In this document: piece by piece, positions 22,627-30,643 of the stretch | Layout: the number at the start of each line of letters is the position of its first letter | Position numbering within the stretch: position 1 is the stretch's first letter | Source: JAMXLO01 sp041487355 | GTDB lineage: Bacteria; Pseudomonadota; Alphaproteobacteria; Acetobacterales; Acetobacteraceae | Assembly: GCA_041487355.1 (NCBI GenBank) | Contig: JBGPND010000017.1 | Location: 1 to 43,731, forward strand | DNA: 43,731 nt | Direction of reading: 5' to 3' | Program-made: the position numbers and the translations under genes | Notes under the pieces: model-generated | The model's database searches: none | What the model was told of the DNA's origin: nothing | What the model saw: only the letters and a program-made list of their open reading frames with translations

Positions 22627-22947
22627 ATGCACGCCGCCGTCAGCACCAAGCGCGACACCCTGGCCGATCTGTGCCGACGCTTCCATGTCAGGCGGCTGGA
22701 GGTCTTCGGTTCGGCCGCCCGCGGCGTGGACTTCGACGCGGAGCACAGCGACGCCGACCTGCTGATCGAATTCGAACCGGGCGCGGAGCCCGACCTGGCA
22801 GGCTTTCTCGACCTGAAGGAGGCGCTGGAACAGGTCCTCGGGCGGCCCATCGACCTGGTCGACCGCCGGTCCGTCGAGCAAAGCCGAAATTACCTGCGCC
22901 GCCGCAGAATCCTCCAGGAAGCGGAGCCGATCTTTGTGGCGGGATGA
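22627..22947 (+). CDS. MNT-domain nucleotidyltransferase (MntA-type), copy 2
   Basis: A 106-residue protein with the same signatures as copy 1: FGSAARGVDFDAEHSDADLL and GRPIDLVD. It is followed directly by a HepT-like HEPN gene, the standard HEPN/MNT toxin-antitoxin arrangement; the two coding regions overlap by about 14 bases. The shared leader motif cacgaccggagcc lies just before both MNT starts. Since the HepT frame is broken, the enzyme may have no target left, or may act in trans on another HepT. Confidence 0.87.
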   Translation: MHAAVSTKRDTLADLCRRFHVRRLEVFGSAARGVDFDAEHSDADLLIEFEPGAEPDLAGFLDLKEALEQVLGRPIDLVDRRSVEQSRNYLRRRRILQEAEPIFVAG

Positions 22948-23274
22948 ACCGCTGTTGCTGGACATGCTGCCGGCGACGCGCTCAGCTTTGTCGAGGGCCT
23001 CGACCAGGCGGAGTTCAACGCCAGCCGGCTGCACCAGGCTGCCGTGATCCGGTGCCTTGAAATCATCAGCGAGGCAGCGGCGAAGGTGTCCGGGGAATTC
23101 CGTGACGCCCACCCCGATATCAAATGGCGCGAGATCATCGGCATGCGGCATCGGCTGATCCACAACTATGCCGATGTCAGGCTGGATGTCGTCTGGGACG
23201 TGGTGCAAGACAAGCTGCCCGGGTTGATCGCCGCACTGAAACCGCTTGTCCCACCGGGTGACGACGATGCCTGA
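22934..23274 (+). pseudogene. HepT-like HEPN toxin (DUF86) with a frameshift
   Basis: From a TTG at 22934 the frame reads LWRDEPLLLDMLP, like the start of HepT. Near 22970-22978 the similarity jumps to another frame: DALSFVEGLDQAEFNASRL, HQAAVIRCLEIISEAAAKV, and then KWREIIGMRHRLIHNYADV with the HEPN RNase motif R-x4-H. The total span is 341 bases, not a multiple of three, so an indel is certain if this is one gene. Compared with the family, about two codons plus one base seem lost around ctgccggcgacg. A sequencing error could mimic this. The catalytic motif is intact in the 3' part. Confidence 0.75.
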
Positions 23275-23334
23275 TGCCGTCCCCGATCCGGCCACCCCTT
23301 CGCGCCGGCCCCGCAACACCCTGGAACGCGCCTG

Positions 23335-23388
23335 ATGGACACGTCACAGATTAGCAAGCGCGCCCGGAGCTACGCTGGCGTGTTGCGC
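23335..23388 (+). pseudogene. Possible 5' stub of a type I methylase gene
   Basis: An ATG overlapping a preceding TGA begins MDTSQISKRARSYAGVLR. This faintly resembles the N-terminus of HsdM-type methylases (a segment like SYCNVLRDDG), then diverges completely near 23388. The nearby hsdS remnant makes a decayed type I locus plausible, but the match is only a few residues. The rest of 23275-23410 holds a 22-codon open frame with no recognisable content. Confidence 0.2.
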
Positions 23389-23410
23389 ATTTGCGACCCC
23401 GCCACGGGCA

Positions 23411-23902
23411 TCAGAAGATGCCCGTGGCCATCCCCATGGCCAGGGCCGCGCCGACATCATGGCAGCGGTCCAGATCCTCGGGGCCGATGACCTTCGGCGC
23501 CAGGATCGCCTCCGGCGTCTGGGCGTGCGTACACACGATCAGCGGATCGGCGATGGGGCGGAGCCGCCATCCCGTGGCAATGCGGGCAATTTGGCGGGCG
23601 GCGTTCTCGCCGTCGCTGCCGGCGCAGATCAGCACCGCGTAGGGCCGGCCGTTGATGCGCTCCAGCACCGCGTAATACGTCCGGTCGAAGAACTCCTTCA
23701 TCTGTCCGGCCATCGCCGCGAGGTTCTCGGGTGTGGCGAAGATGTAGCCATCGGCCGCAAGCACGTCCGCTCCCCGCGCCTCCGACGCAGCAAGCAGACG
23801 CACCTGCACGTCCGGCTCGACGCCGGCGCCGCGACAGGCGGCCTCCGCCATCTGCCTTGTGCCGCCGGTGCGGGAATGGAACACGATCAGCAGCGTTTTC
23901 AT
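23411..23902 (-). CDS. Flavodoxin-fold NAD(P)H oxidoreductase-like protein
   Basis: A 163-residue flavodoxin-like protein. The N-terminal strand and FMN phosphate loop are MKTLLIVFHSRTGGTRQMAE. The next flavin loop is DGYIFATPENLAAMAGQMKE, followed by FFDRTYYAVLERINGRPYA and VLICAGSDGENAARQ. Members bind FMN and move electrons or reduce quinone-like compounds. The ATG at 23902 starts the first strand; the longer frame upstream runs through a palindromic repeat and is rejected. It diverges from the iron alcohol dehydrogenase gene with a REP-like palindrome between them. Confidence 0.85.
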   Translation of the reverse strand: MKTLLIVFHSRTGGTRQMAEAACRGAGVEPDVQVRLLAASEARGADVLAADGYIFATPENLAAMAGQMKEFFDRTYYAVLERINGRPYAVLICAGSDGENAARQIARIATGWRLRPIADPLIVCTHAQTPEAILAPKVIGPEDLDRCHDVGAALAMGMATGIF

Positions 23903-23912
23903 CAGTCCCACG

Positions 23913-24000
23913 CTGTCATTGCGAGGAGCGAAGCGACGCGGCAATCCCGATGTCGTTGCGCACCGACCACGAGATTGCTTCGCTGCGCTCGCAATGACAG
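23913..24000. repeat. REP-like inverted repeat
   Basis: Outer arms ctgtcattgcgag (23913-23925) and ctcgcaatgacag (23988-24000) are perfect 13-base complements. Inside them, agcgaagcg and cgcttcgct-like segments pair further. It sits in the divergent gap between the flavodoxin-like and alcohol dehydrogenase genes. Palindromes beginning tcattgcgagg are widespread in alphaproteobacteria, by recollection. Confidence 0.8.
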
Positions 24001-24129
24001 TCGAACTTGATGCTACTTCAGTCAATCCGACAATGCTCTTGCAGCCAAGCCGGCTACGGCGCGCGGGATTGCACCGCCGCATGTCATGCGCCCAAAGTCA
24101 TCGTCGTTCCGCTGACCAGGGAGGGCGCC

Positions 24130-25302
24130 ATGCTGAAATCCGGCCGCGTCGTGTTCAGCCAGATGGACGAGGTGCTGTTCGGTGTGCCAGCCGCTCAGGC
24201 GGTTGCGGAACAGGCGAGACGGCTCGACGCCCAACGCGTCTTCCTGATGGTCAGCGGCACGCTCCATCGTGAAACCGACGAGATCGACAAGGTGCGTCGC
24301 GCGCTCGGCAATTGCTGTGCCGGCATCTTCGACCGCATGCCGCCGCACACGCCGCGGCGTGCCGTGATCGAAGCGGCGGAACTGGCGCGCGAGGCCGGTG
24401 CCGACCTGATCGCCACGATCGGCGGCGGCTCGATCACCGATGGCGCCAAGGCGGTGCAGCTCTGTCTCGCCAACGACATACGCACGCCCGAGGCGCTGGA
24501 CGACTACCGACCGGTCAAGGGGCCGGACGGCGCGTTGGGCCCGCCGCCCTGCAACGCGCCGTCGGTCAGGCAGATCACGGTGCCGACGACGCTCTCGGCC
24601 GGCGAGTTGAGTGCCATCGCCGGTGTCACCGACGAACGGCACAGGGTGAAGGAACTGTTCCGCCATCCGCGGATCATCCCGCGCGCGGTGATCCTCGATC
24701 CGGCGATCACCGTGCACACGCCCGAGTGGCTGTTCCTGTCCACCGGCATCCGCGCGGTCGATCATTGCGTCGAAGGCATCTGCTCCGACGAGGCGCATCC
24801 GTTCGCCGACGCGCAGGCATTGCGTGGCCTGTCGCTGCTGTCGCGCGGCCTGCCACGCGTGAAGGCCGATCCGTCGGACTTGCAGGCCCGCCTCGACTGC
24901 CAGATGGACGCGTGGCTTTCGATGGGGCCGCTGGCAAGCGGCGTTCCGATGGGCGCCAGCCATGGCATCGGCTACGTGCTGGGTGCGGTGTTCGACATCC
25001 CGCACGGCCACACCTCGTGCATCATGCTGCCGTCGGTGACGCGCTGGAACAAAGCGGTGAACGCCGAGCGTCAGGCGCTGGTTGCCGCGGCGATGGACCA
25101 TCCGGGCGACGATGTCGGCGACGTGCTGGATGCGTTCATCGCCGGTCTCGGCATGCCGCGCAGCCTGGGCGCGGTGAATGTCGGGCCGCGGGAATTCGAT
25201 CGCATTGCCGAGCAGGCGATGGGCACGCCGTGGGTACCGCGCAACCCAAGGCGCATCGACGGTCCAGCGCAGGTGCGGGAGATCCTTGAGCTGGCAGCGT
25301 GA
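24130..25302 (+). CDS. Iron-containing alcohol dehydrogenase / maleylacetate reductase family
   Basis: A 390-residue protein of the Fe-ADH superfamily. The nucleotide motif is IGGGSITDGAKAV, followed by TVPTTLSAGELSAIAGVT. The metal-binding region includes RAVDHCVEGICSDEAHPFAD, MGASHGIGYVLGAVFDIPHG and HTSCIMLPSVTRWN. The pattern and length suit maleylacetate reductases, the last enzyme of chlorocatechol or resorcinol catabolism, as well as broader Fe-ADHs. No dioxygenase partner of that pathway is adjacent, so the substrate is open. The ATG at 24130 follows agggaggg-like bases; the frame upstream overlaps the REP-like repeat. Confidence 0.85.
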   Translation: MLKSGRVVFSQMDEVLFGVPAAQAVAEQARRLDAQRVFLMVSGTLHRETDEIDKVRRALGNCCAGIFDRMPPHTPRRAVIEAAELAREAGADLIATIGGGSITDGAKAVQLCLANDIRTPEALDDYRPVKGPDGALGPPPCNAPSVRQITVPTTLSAGELSAIAGVTDERHRVKELFRHPRIIPRAVILDPAITVHTPEWLFLSTGIRAVDHCVEGICSDEAHPFADAQALRGLSLLSRGLPRVKADPSDLQARLDCQMDAWLSMGPLASGVPMGASHGIGYVLGAVFDIPHGHTSCIMLPSVTRWNKAVNAERQALVAAAMDHPGDDVGDVLDAFIAGLGMPRSLGAVNVGPREFDRIAEQAMGTPWVPRNPRRIDGPAQVREILELAA

Positions 25303-25345
25303 TGCCGTTTGTCGAAAGGGGCGACCCATAGGCCCTACCCCTGCT

Positions 25346-25423
25346 GTCATGGCCGAACGTGTCCCGGCGATCCGTCGCGGCACCGGTGCTGGTACGGATG
25401 GCCGGGACACGCCCGGCCATGAC
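25346..25423. repeat. Inverted repeat in a convergent gap
   Basis: Arms at 25346-25375 and 25394-25423 are 30 bases each with three mismatches, beginning gtcatggccg and ending cggccatgac. It lies between the alcohol dehydrogenase stop and the stop of the convergent molybdenum hydroxylase gene. The outer gtcatggccg is shared with the palindrome at 34076-34116, so the two may belong to one family. Confidence 0.85.
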
Positions 25424-25458
25424 GGTGAAGCATGGTCCCCGAACGTCGGAACCCTCCA

Positions 25459-27777
25459 TCAGGCAGCGCTTCCCTTCCGGCTGCCCTGCATGGCCTGCCA
25501 GATCCGCAACGGCGTCGCCGGGCCGTCGAAGCCCGTGACACCGAGCGGTGCCAGGGCATCCAGTATGGCATTGCCGATCGCCGGGAATATGCCGACCGCG
25601 GCGGCCTCGCCGCAGCCCTTCACACCGAGCGGATTCGTGGTGCAGCGGATCCCGTTGAAATCCAGATTGAACGCGGGAAGGTCATCGGCGCGCGGCAGGG
25701 CGTAGTCCATGAACGAGCCGGCAATCGGCTGACCCGATTGCGGATCGTAGACCGCATGCTCCAGCAGCGCCTGGCCGGCGCCCTGGGCGATTGCACCATG
25801 TGCCTGGCCGGACGCGATCATCGGGTTCACCAGCACGCCGTAGTCGTCCACCGCGGTATGCCGCACGAGCGAAACGAAGCCGGTGTCGCGGTCGATCTCC
25901 ACCTCGACCACATGCGTGCCGTTGGGGAACGTCATCGCCTCGCGCGTCCACGCGTGGTAAGTGTCGAGTGGCGCGCCCGCTTCGCGCGCACGGGCGGCCA
26001 CGGCGAGCAGAGACATCGACATGTTGGTGCCGGCCACGACGAAGTGACCGTCCTCGAAGCGAATGTCCGCCTCCGCCGCCTCAAGCGCCTCGGCGGCGAT
26101 CCGCTTCCCCTTCGCGATGATCTCGTCGGAGGCGCGCCAGATCGCCGTGCCGCCCATATAGGTCGCCCGCGAGCTGCCGTGCCCGCCGCCCGTCGGGATC
26201 AGGTCGGTGTCGCCCTGACGCAAGCGGATGCACTCATTCGGCAGGCCAAGGCGATCGGCGAGGATCTGCGGGAACGTCGTCTCGTGGCCCTGGCCGATGG
26301 TCTGCGTGCCGGTGATCAGCGACACGGTGCCATCCGCTTCGAAGCGGATATCGACGTTCTCGTGCGGCGAGCCGCCGGTTCCCTTGATGTGATAGGCAAA
26401 TCCAAGACCGCGCAGGCATCCGCGCGCTTCGCTCGCACCGCGTCGTGCCGCAAACCCGGGAAAGTCCGACTGGGCGAGTGCCCGGTCGAACGTTTCGGCG
26501 AAATGGCCGCTGTCCACCACGAAGCCCAGCGCGTTGGTCATCGGCATCGCGTCGGCCGGGACCATGTTGCGGCGCCGCAGATCGGCCCGGTCGAAGCCGC
26601 ATTGCCTGGCGGCGCGGTCGATCAGCTTCTCGATGATGTTGACCGACTCGGCAAAGCCGGGCGCACGGGTGACGCCGATCGGCGTGGTGTTGGTGAGCAC
26701 CGCCCTGATGTGCAGCGCGATGGCGGCAATCCGGTAGATCGTGCCTTGCAGATGGATGTACTGATTGGTCTGCACGGCGCCCGAGCCGCCGGCCATGTAT
26801 GCGCCGATGTTGGCGACGCTGGTGACGCGGAGCGCAATAAACCTTCCATCCGCATCGAGCGCGAGGGCCGCCTCGGCCTGATGGTCGCGCGCCTGATGGT
26901 CGGAAACGAAGCCTTCGCTTCTTGTGGCGATCCACTTCACCGGGCGACCGACAAGTTTCGCCGCCCACAGGATCAGTGCATGCTCCGCATAGGTGAAGTT
27001 CTTCGCGCCGAAGCCGCCGCCGACATCGGGTGCGATGAACCGCACGGCGGCCGGCGGGACGCCCAGAGCGCGGGAAGTGGCGTCGCGATTGCCATGGATG
27101 TTCTGGCTGGAGACATGCAGGGTATAGCGGTCCAATGCCGCGTCGTAGCTGCCGACCGCGCCGCGCGGCTCCATCGGGTTGGTGACGATGCGATGGTTGT
27201 CGAGGTGCAGCGACACGACATGCGCGGCGGCAGCGAACGCCGCGTCGACCGCTTTCCCATCGCCGGTGTGCCAGTCGAGGCAGACATTGCCCGGCACCTC
27301 GGCGGAGATCTCCGGCGCCTCGGCAGCACAGGCCGCATCGGCGGTGGTCACCGCGGGCAGCTTCACGTAATCCACTGTCACCAGCTCGACTGCATCGAGC
27401 GCCTGGGCACGCGTTGCCGCGACGATCAGGGCGACCGGTTCGCCGACATGGCGGATTTTTCCCTGCGCCAGCAACGGCTGCGGCGCGAAGGCGAAGGGCT
27501 CGCCGGTCTGGACATTGGCCTCCACGGTTGGCCGCATCGGCTGCAGCCCGTCAGCGCTGGCATCCGCGCCAGTGAGCACGGCGAGCACGCCCGGCGCCGC
27601 GCGCGCGGCGGCGACGTCGATGGCTGCGATGCGCGCGTGGGCGTGGGGCGAGCGCAGCAGGACGGCGTGCACGAGACCGTCGAAGCGAAGGTCATCGAGA
27701 TACGCGCCGTGGCCGGTAACGAAACGGGCATCCTCCCGCCGCTTGGGCGCATCGCCGATCACAGAACGCATTGTCAT
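25459..27777 (-). CDS. Xanthine dehydrogenase / CO dehydrogenase-type molybdopterin-binding large subunit
   Basis: A 772-residue molybdenum hydroxylase catalytic subunit. It starts with the CoxL-like KRREDARFVTGHGAYLDDLR. The cofactor loops are DVGGGFGAKNFTYAEHALIL, TNTTPIGVTRAPGFAES, GTQTIGQGHETTFPQIL and TGGGHGSSRATYMGG. Near the C-terminus, GVKGCGEAAAVGIFPAIG carries the catalytic-type glutamate. It lacks the AYRGAGR and cysteine loop of true CO dehydrogenase, so it is a CoxL-like hydroxylase of unknown substrate. The FAD and 2Fe-2S subunit genes that normally accompany it are absent. ATG 27777 or 27771 is the start; the longer frame translates the inverted repeat at 27793-27907 and is rejected. 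Confidence 0.9.
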   Translation of the reverse strand: MTMRSVIGDAPKRREDARFVTGHGAYLDDLRFDGLVHAVLLRSPHAHARIAAIDVAAARAAPGVLAVLTGADASADGLQPMRPTVEANVQTGEPFAFAPQPLLAQGKIRHVGEPVALIVAATRAQALDAVELVTVDYVKLPAVTTADAACAAEAPEISAEVPGNVCLDWHTGDGKAVDAAFAAAAHVVSLHLDNHRIVTNPMEPRGAVGSYDAALDRYTLHVSSQNIHGNRDATSRALGVPPAAVRFIAPDVGGGFGAKNFTYAEHALILWAAKLVGRPVKWIATRSEGFVSDHQARDHQAEAALALDADGRFIALRVTSVANIGAYMAGGSGAVQTNQYIHLQGTIYRIAAIALHIRAVLTNTTPIGVTRAPGFAESVNIIEKLIDRAARQCGFDRADLRRRNMVPADAMPMTNALGFVVDSGHFAETFDRALAQSDFPGFAARRGASEARGCLRGLGFAYHIKGTGGSPHENVDIRFEADGTVSLITGTQTIGQGHETTFPQILADRLGLPNECIRLRQGDTDLIPTGGGHGSSRATYMGGTAIWRASDEIIAKGKRIAAEALEAAEADIRFEDGHFVVAGTNMSMSLLAVAARAREAGAPLDTYHAWTREAMTFPNGTHVVEVEIDRDTGFVSLVRHTAVDDYGVLVNPMIASGQAHGAIAQGAGQALLEHAVYDPQSGQPIAGSFMDYALPRADDLPAFNLDFNGIRCTTNPLGVKGCGEAAAVGIFPAIGNAILDALAPLGVTGFDGPATPLRIWQAMQGSRKGSAA

Positions 27778-27792
27778 GACCACTCCCTCCAT

Positions 27793-27907
27793 CGTCATGC
27801 TCGTCCCCGGACTTGATCCGGGGATTGACCCGGCCATCTATTCCAGCACCGTGCCGCTAGGGATGCCCGGGTCAATCCCCGGATCAAGTCCGGGGACGGG
27901 CATGACG
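27793..27907. repeat. 41-bp inverted repeat filling a divergent promoter region
   Basis: Arms 27793-27833 and 27867-27907 are reverse complements with a single mismatch and a 33-base spacer. Each arm contains the smaller palindrome core ccccggacttgatccgggg, so the structure is a palindrome of palindromes. It occupies 115 of the 143 bases between the divergent starts at 27777 and 27921, leaving little space for ordinary promoters outside it. Confidence 0.93.
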
Positions 27908-27920
27908 ATGTGAGGACGAC

Positions 27921-29276
27921 ATGACCACTCGACGCCAACTGCGCCTCGGCGCGTTCATGCGCCCCACAACCATCCACACCGCGGCATGGCGCTATCCTGG
28001 CGCCTACCCCGACGCGAACTTCAACTTCACGCACCTGAAGCGCTTCGCCCAGACGCTGGAGCGCGGCAAATTCGACGCGTTCTTCATGGCCGACCACCTG
28101 GCCGTGCTCAACATGCCGATCAACGCGCTGAAGCGCAGCCACACGGTCACGTCGTTCGAGCCGTTTACGCTGCTGTCGGCTCTGGCCGTGCTCACCGATC
28201 ACATCGGCCTCATCGCCACCGGCTCGACCACCTTCGACGCGCCCTTCCACGTCGCGCGCCGGTTCGCCTCGCTCGACCATCTGAGCGGCGGGCGCGCCGC
28301 CTGGAACATCGTCACCACCTCCAACCCGGACGCGGCGCTGAACTTCGGCCTCGAAAAGCATATGGAGCACGACGAACGCTACCGCCGTGCCCGTGAATTC
28401 TACGACGTCGTCACCGGCCTGTGGGACAGTTGGGCGGAGGATGCGTTCATCCGCGATGTCGAAACGGGTGAGTATTTCGATCCGGCGCGCATGCACGTGC
28501 TGAACCACAAGGGCGAGTATTACTCGGTCCGCGGCCCACTCAACATCGCCCGCCCCGTCCAGGGTTGGCCGGTCATCGTGCAGGCCGGCGCGTCGGACGC
28601 CGGACGCCAGCTCGCCGCCGAAACCGCCGAGGTGATCTTTGCCGGCTCCGGCGACCTGGCGGGCGGACGGGCGCTCTATGCCGACGTGAAGGGCCGCATG
28701 GCGAAGCTCGGGCGCAACCCCGACCATCTGAAGATCCTGCCTGGCGCCTTCGTCGTCGTCGGCGAGTCGCTGGATGAAGCGCGCAAAAAGCGCGCCCGGC
28801 TGGACAGCCTGGTGCACTACGACAGCGCCATCGCCTCGCTGTCGATCGCGCTCGGCCACGATGCGTCAGGCTTCGACCCGGATGGCCCGCTGCCCGAAAT
28901 CCCCGAGAGCAACGCGAGCAAGAGCGGGCGCGAGCGGGCTATCGCATTGGCGAAACGGGAGAACCTCACGGTGCGGCAGCTCGCCCAGCGTCTCGGCGGC
29001 TACGGCGGCCCGGCGCTGCTCGGCACGCCGAGCATGATCGCCGACCAGATGGAGGAGTGGCTGATGACGGAAGCCTGCGACGGCTTCAACATCATGTTCC
29101 CCTACCTGCCGGGCGGGCTGGATGATTTCGTCGATCGCGTCGTGCCCGAGCTGCAGCGGCGCGGCCTGTTCCGGCGCGAATACGAGGGTAAGACGCTGCG
29201 GGAGAATCTCGGCCTGCCGCGGCCGGAAAACCGGTTCTTCCCGGCCGAGACGGTCAAGCCACTTCGCAGAGCGTAG
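27921..29276 (+). CDS. LLM-class flavin-dependent monooxygenase (NtaA/SnaA/DszA type)
   Basis: A 451-residue bacterial luciferase-fold monooxygenase. Family blocks are AFFMADHLAVLNM, SFEPFTLLSALAVLTDHIGL, STTFDAPFHVARRFASLDHL, SGGRAAWNIVTTSNPDAALN, FGLEKHMEHDERYRRA, YYSVRGPLNIARPVQGWPVI, VQAGASDAGRQLAAETAEVI and the C-terminal NIMFPYLPGGLDDFVDRVVP. These enzymes use reduced FMN from a partner reductase and oxygen to oxidise chelators, thiophene sulphur compounds or sulphonates. No flavin reductase is adjacent, though the flavodoxin-like protein at 23411 is in the neighbourhood. The stop overlaps the convergent TauD gene by 23 bases. Confidence 0.92.
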   Translation: MTTRRQLRLGAFMRPTTIHTAAWRYPGAYPDANFNFTHLKRFAQTLERGKFDAFFMADHLAVLNMPINALKRSHTVTSFEPFTLLSALAVLTDHIGLIATGSTTFDAPFHVARRFASLDHLSGGRAAWNIVTTSNPDAALNFGLEKHMEHDERYRRAREFYDVVTGLWDSWAEDAFIRDVETGEYFDPARMHVLNHKGEYYSVRGPLNIARPVQGWPVIVQAGASDAGRQLAAETAEVIFAGSGDLAGGRALYADVKGRMAKLGRNPDHLKILPGAFVVVGESLDEARKKRARLDSLVHYDSAIASLSIALGHDASGFDPDGPLPEIPESNASKSGRERAIALAKRENLTVRQLAQRLGGYGGPALLGTPSMIADQMEEWLMTEACDGFNIMFPYLPGGLDDFVDRVVPELQRRGLFRREYEGKTLRENLGLPRPENRFFPAETVKPLRRA

Positions 29277-30144
29277 ACGCCACATCCAGCGTCGTTGCCC
29301 GCCGCAGGTCGCGCGGCTGGGTTTCGTCGTGGGCGCGGCCGCGATGCATCGTGCAGCGGTTGTCCCAGATCACCAGGTCGCCCACCCGCCACTCATGGCG
29401 ATACACGAAGGCGGGCTGGGTCGCGTGAGCGTTCAGGTCGAACAGCAGCAGGCGACCATCGGCAATCGGCCAGCCGACGACGTGCGATGCGTGCGCGGAC
29501 AGATAGAGCGTCTTGCGCTGCGACCCCGGATGCAGTCGCACCAGACGCTGCGGCGATGGCGGGTATTTCTCGCGCTCGCCGGGCGGGAATTCGGTGAAGC
29601 CGATCTGGCCGCGCGACCAGAACACGTCGTGCTGCACGATCAGCCCGTCGATCGCTGCCTTCGTCGCGTCCGGCAGCGCATCGTAGGCGGCGCGCATGTC
29701 GGCGAACTCGGTCTCGCCGCCGCCCAGCGCCGAAGCGGGCGGCACGGTGACCGCGTGCAGCATTCCCAGCACCACCGGCACCGGCATGTAGGACGCGTCG
29801 GTGTGCCACAAGCGGTTGCCAAGGCTGTCCAGCCGCCGACGATCGTCCAATGCACGCACCTGGTTGTCCTCGTCCAGGTTCGAGATGTCGCCGATCTGCG
29901 GAATTGCCAGGCGGCGCCTGCCGCCGCGCGCGGCTGACCGGCCGATCTCGAGTTCGCCGAACCTGGCTGCGAAATCGCGTAATTGCGCGTCGTCCAGGCG
30001 CTGGTCATGGAAGACCAAGACCGCATAGTGGTCGATTGCGTCCCAGATCGCGCGGACCGTCTCCGCATCGACAGGCCGGCTGAGATCCACGCCACTGGCC
30101 TCAGCGACGAACAGCGGATGCAGCTTGCGCAGCTCGATGGGCAT
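29254..30144 (-). CDS. TauD/TfdA family 2-oxoglutarate-dependent dioxygenase, copy 1
   Basis: A 296-residue Fe(II)/2-oxoglutarate dioxygenase. The facial triad is visible as H114-x-D116 (RLWHTDAS) and distal His267 (NRCTMHRGR), with a conserved Arg in the RDLRR segment for 2-oxoglutarate. The N-terminal MPIELRKLHPLFVAEASGVD is typical of TfdA-like (2,4-D, alkylsulphonate) enzymes. The ATG at 30144 starts this motif. It lies 52 bases after ptsN on the same strand and could be read through from the kdp operon, though the function is unrelated. A close paralogue is at 41270. Confidence 0.92.
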   Translation of the reverse strand: MPIELRKLHPLFVAEASGVDLSRPVDAETVRAIWDAIDHYAVLVFHDQRLDDAQLRDFAARFGELEIGRSAARGGRRRLAIPQIGDISNLDEDNQVRALDDRRRLDSLGNRLWHTDASYMPVPVVLGMLHAVTVPPASALGGGETEFADMRAAYDALPDATKAAIDGLIVQHDVFWSRGQIGFTEFPPGEREKYPPSPQRLVRLHPGSQRKTLYLSAHASHVVGWPIADGRLLLFDLNAHATQPAFVYRHEWRVGDLVIWDNRCTMHRGRAHDETQPRDLRRATTLDVASTLCEVA

Positions 30145-30196
30145 GACCGTCCTCCCCGCCCCGGACGATTGCATAGAAGCCGGCGCAATCACAGCC

Positions 30197-30643
30197 TCAG
30201 GCATCGGCGAGCAGCCGGTGCAACGCTTCCGCGTCTGACGCCTGTCGCAACCGCTGCACAAATGCATCGTCGCGCAGCGGGCGGGACAGGGCGGCGAGGG
30301 TTGCCAGGTGCTGGTTGCCGGCACTGGCAGGCGTCAACAGCAGCATGACCAGATCGACCGGGCGACCGTCGATCGCCGCGAAGTCGATCGGCCGGGCCAG
30401 TCGCACGAACAGCGCAAAGAACTGTGACAGCGCATCGAGGCGCGCGTGCGGCAGGGCAAAGCCCTTGCCCAGGCCGGTGGAGCCGAGATTTTCCCGCGCC
30501 TGCAAGGCCTCGAGGATCAGGCGCTGATCCAGCGACAGAGCGGATGCTGCGCGCCTTGCCAGCTCCCGCAGGAGCTGCGCCTTGTCGGCGACACGCAGCC
30601 CAACGATGACGTGATTCGCGCCGATAAGATCGCCGATGCGCAT
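30197..30643 (-). CDS. ptsN: Nitrogen-type PTS EIIA protein (PtsN-like) coupled to kdpE
   Basis: A 148-residue single EIIA-2/mannitol-Ntr domain. The phosphorylated histidine is His66 in GLGKGFALPHARLDAL (E. coli PtsN has IAIPHGK at His73). It continues with DFAAIDGRPVDLVMLLLTPA, LATLAALSRPLRDDAF. Its ATG overlaps the kdpE stop as ATGA, so it is translationally coupled to kdpE and is the last gene of the kdp operon. In E. coli, EIIA-Ntr binds KdpD and raises kdp expression; here the genes are physically joined, suggesting a dedicated modulator. The usual rpoN-hpf-ptsN context is absent, so a second chromosomal ptsN is likely. Confidence 0.88.
   Translation of the reverse strand: MRIGDLIGANHVIVGLRVADKAQLLRELARRAASALSLDQRLILEALQARENLGSTGLGKGFALPHARLDALSQFFALFVRLARPIDFAAIDGRPVDLVMLLLTPASAGNQHLATLAALSRPLRDDAFVQRLRQASDAEALHRLLADA

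Noticed and set aside
25432..27816. 794-codon plus-strand open frame
   Set aside because: Antisense to the molybdenum hydroxylase gene, which has clear family motifs on the minus strand.
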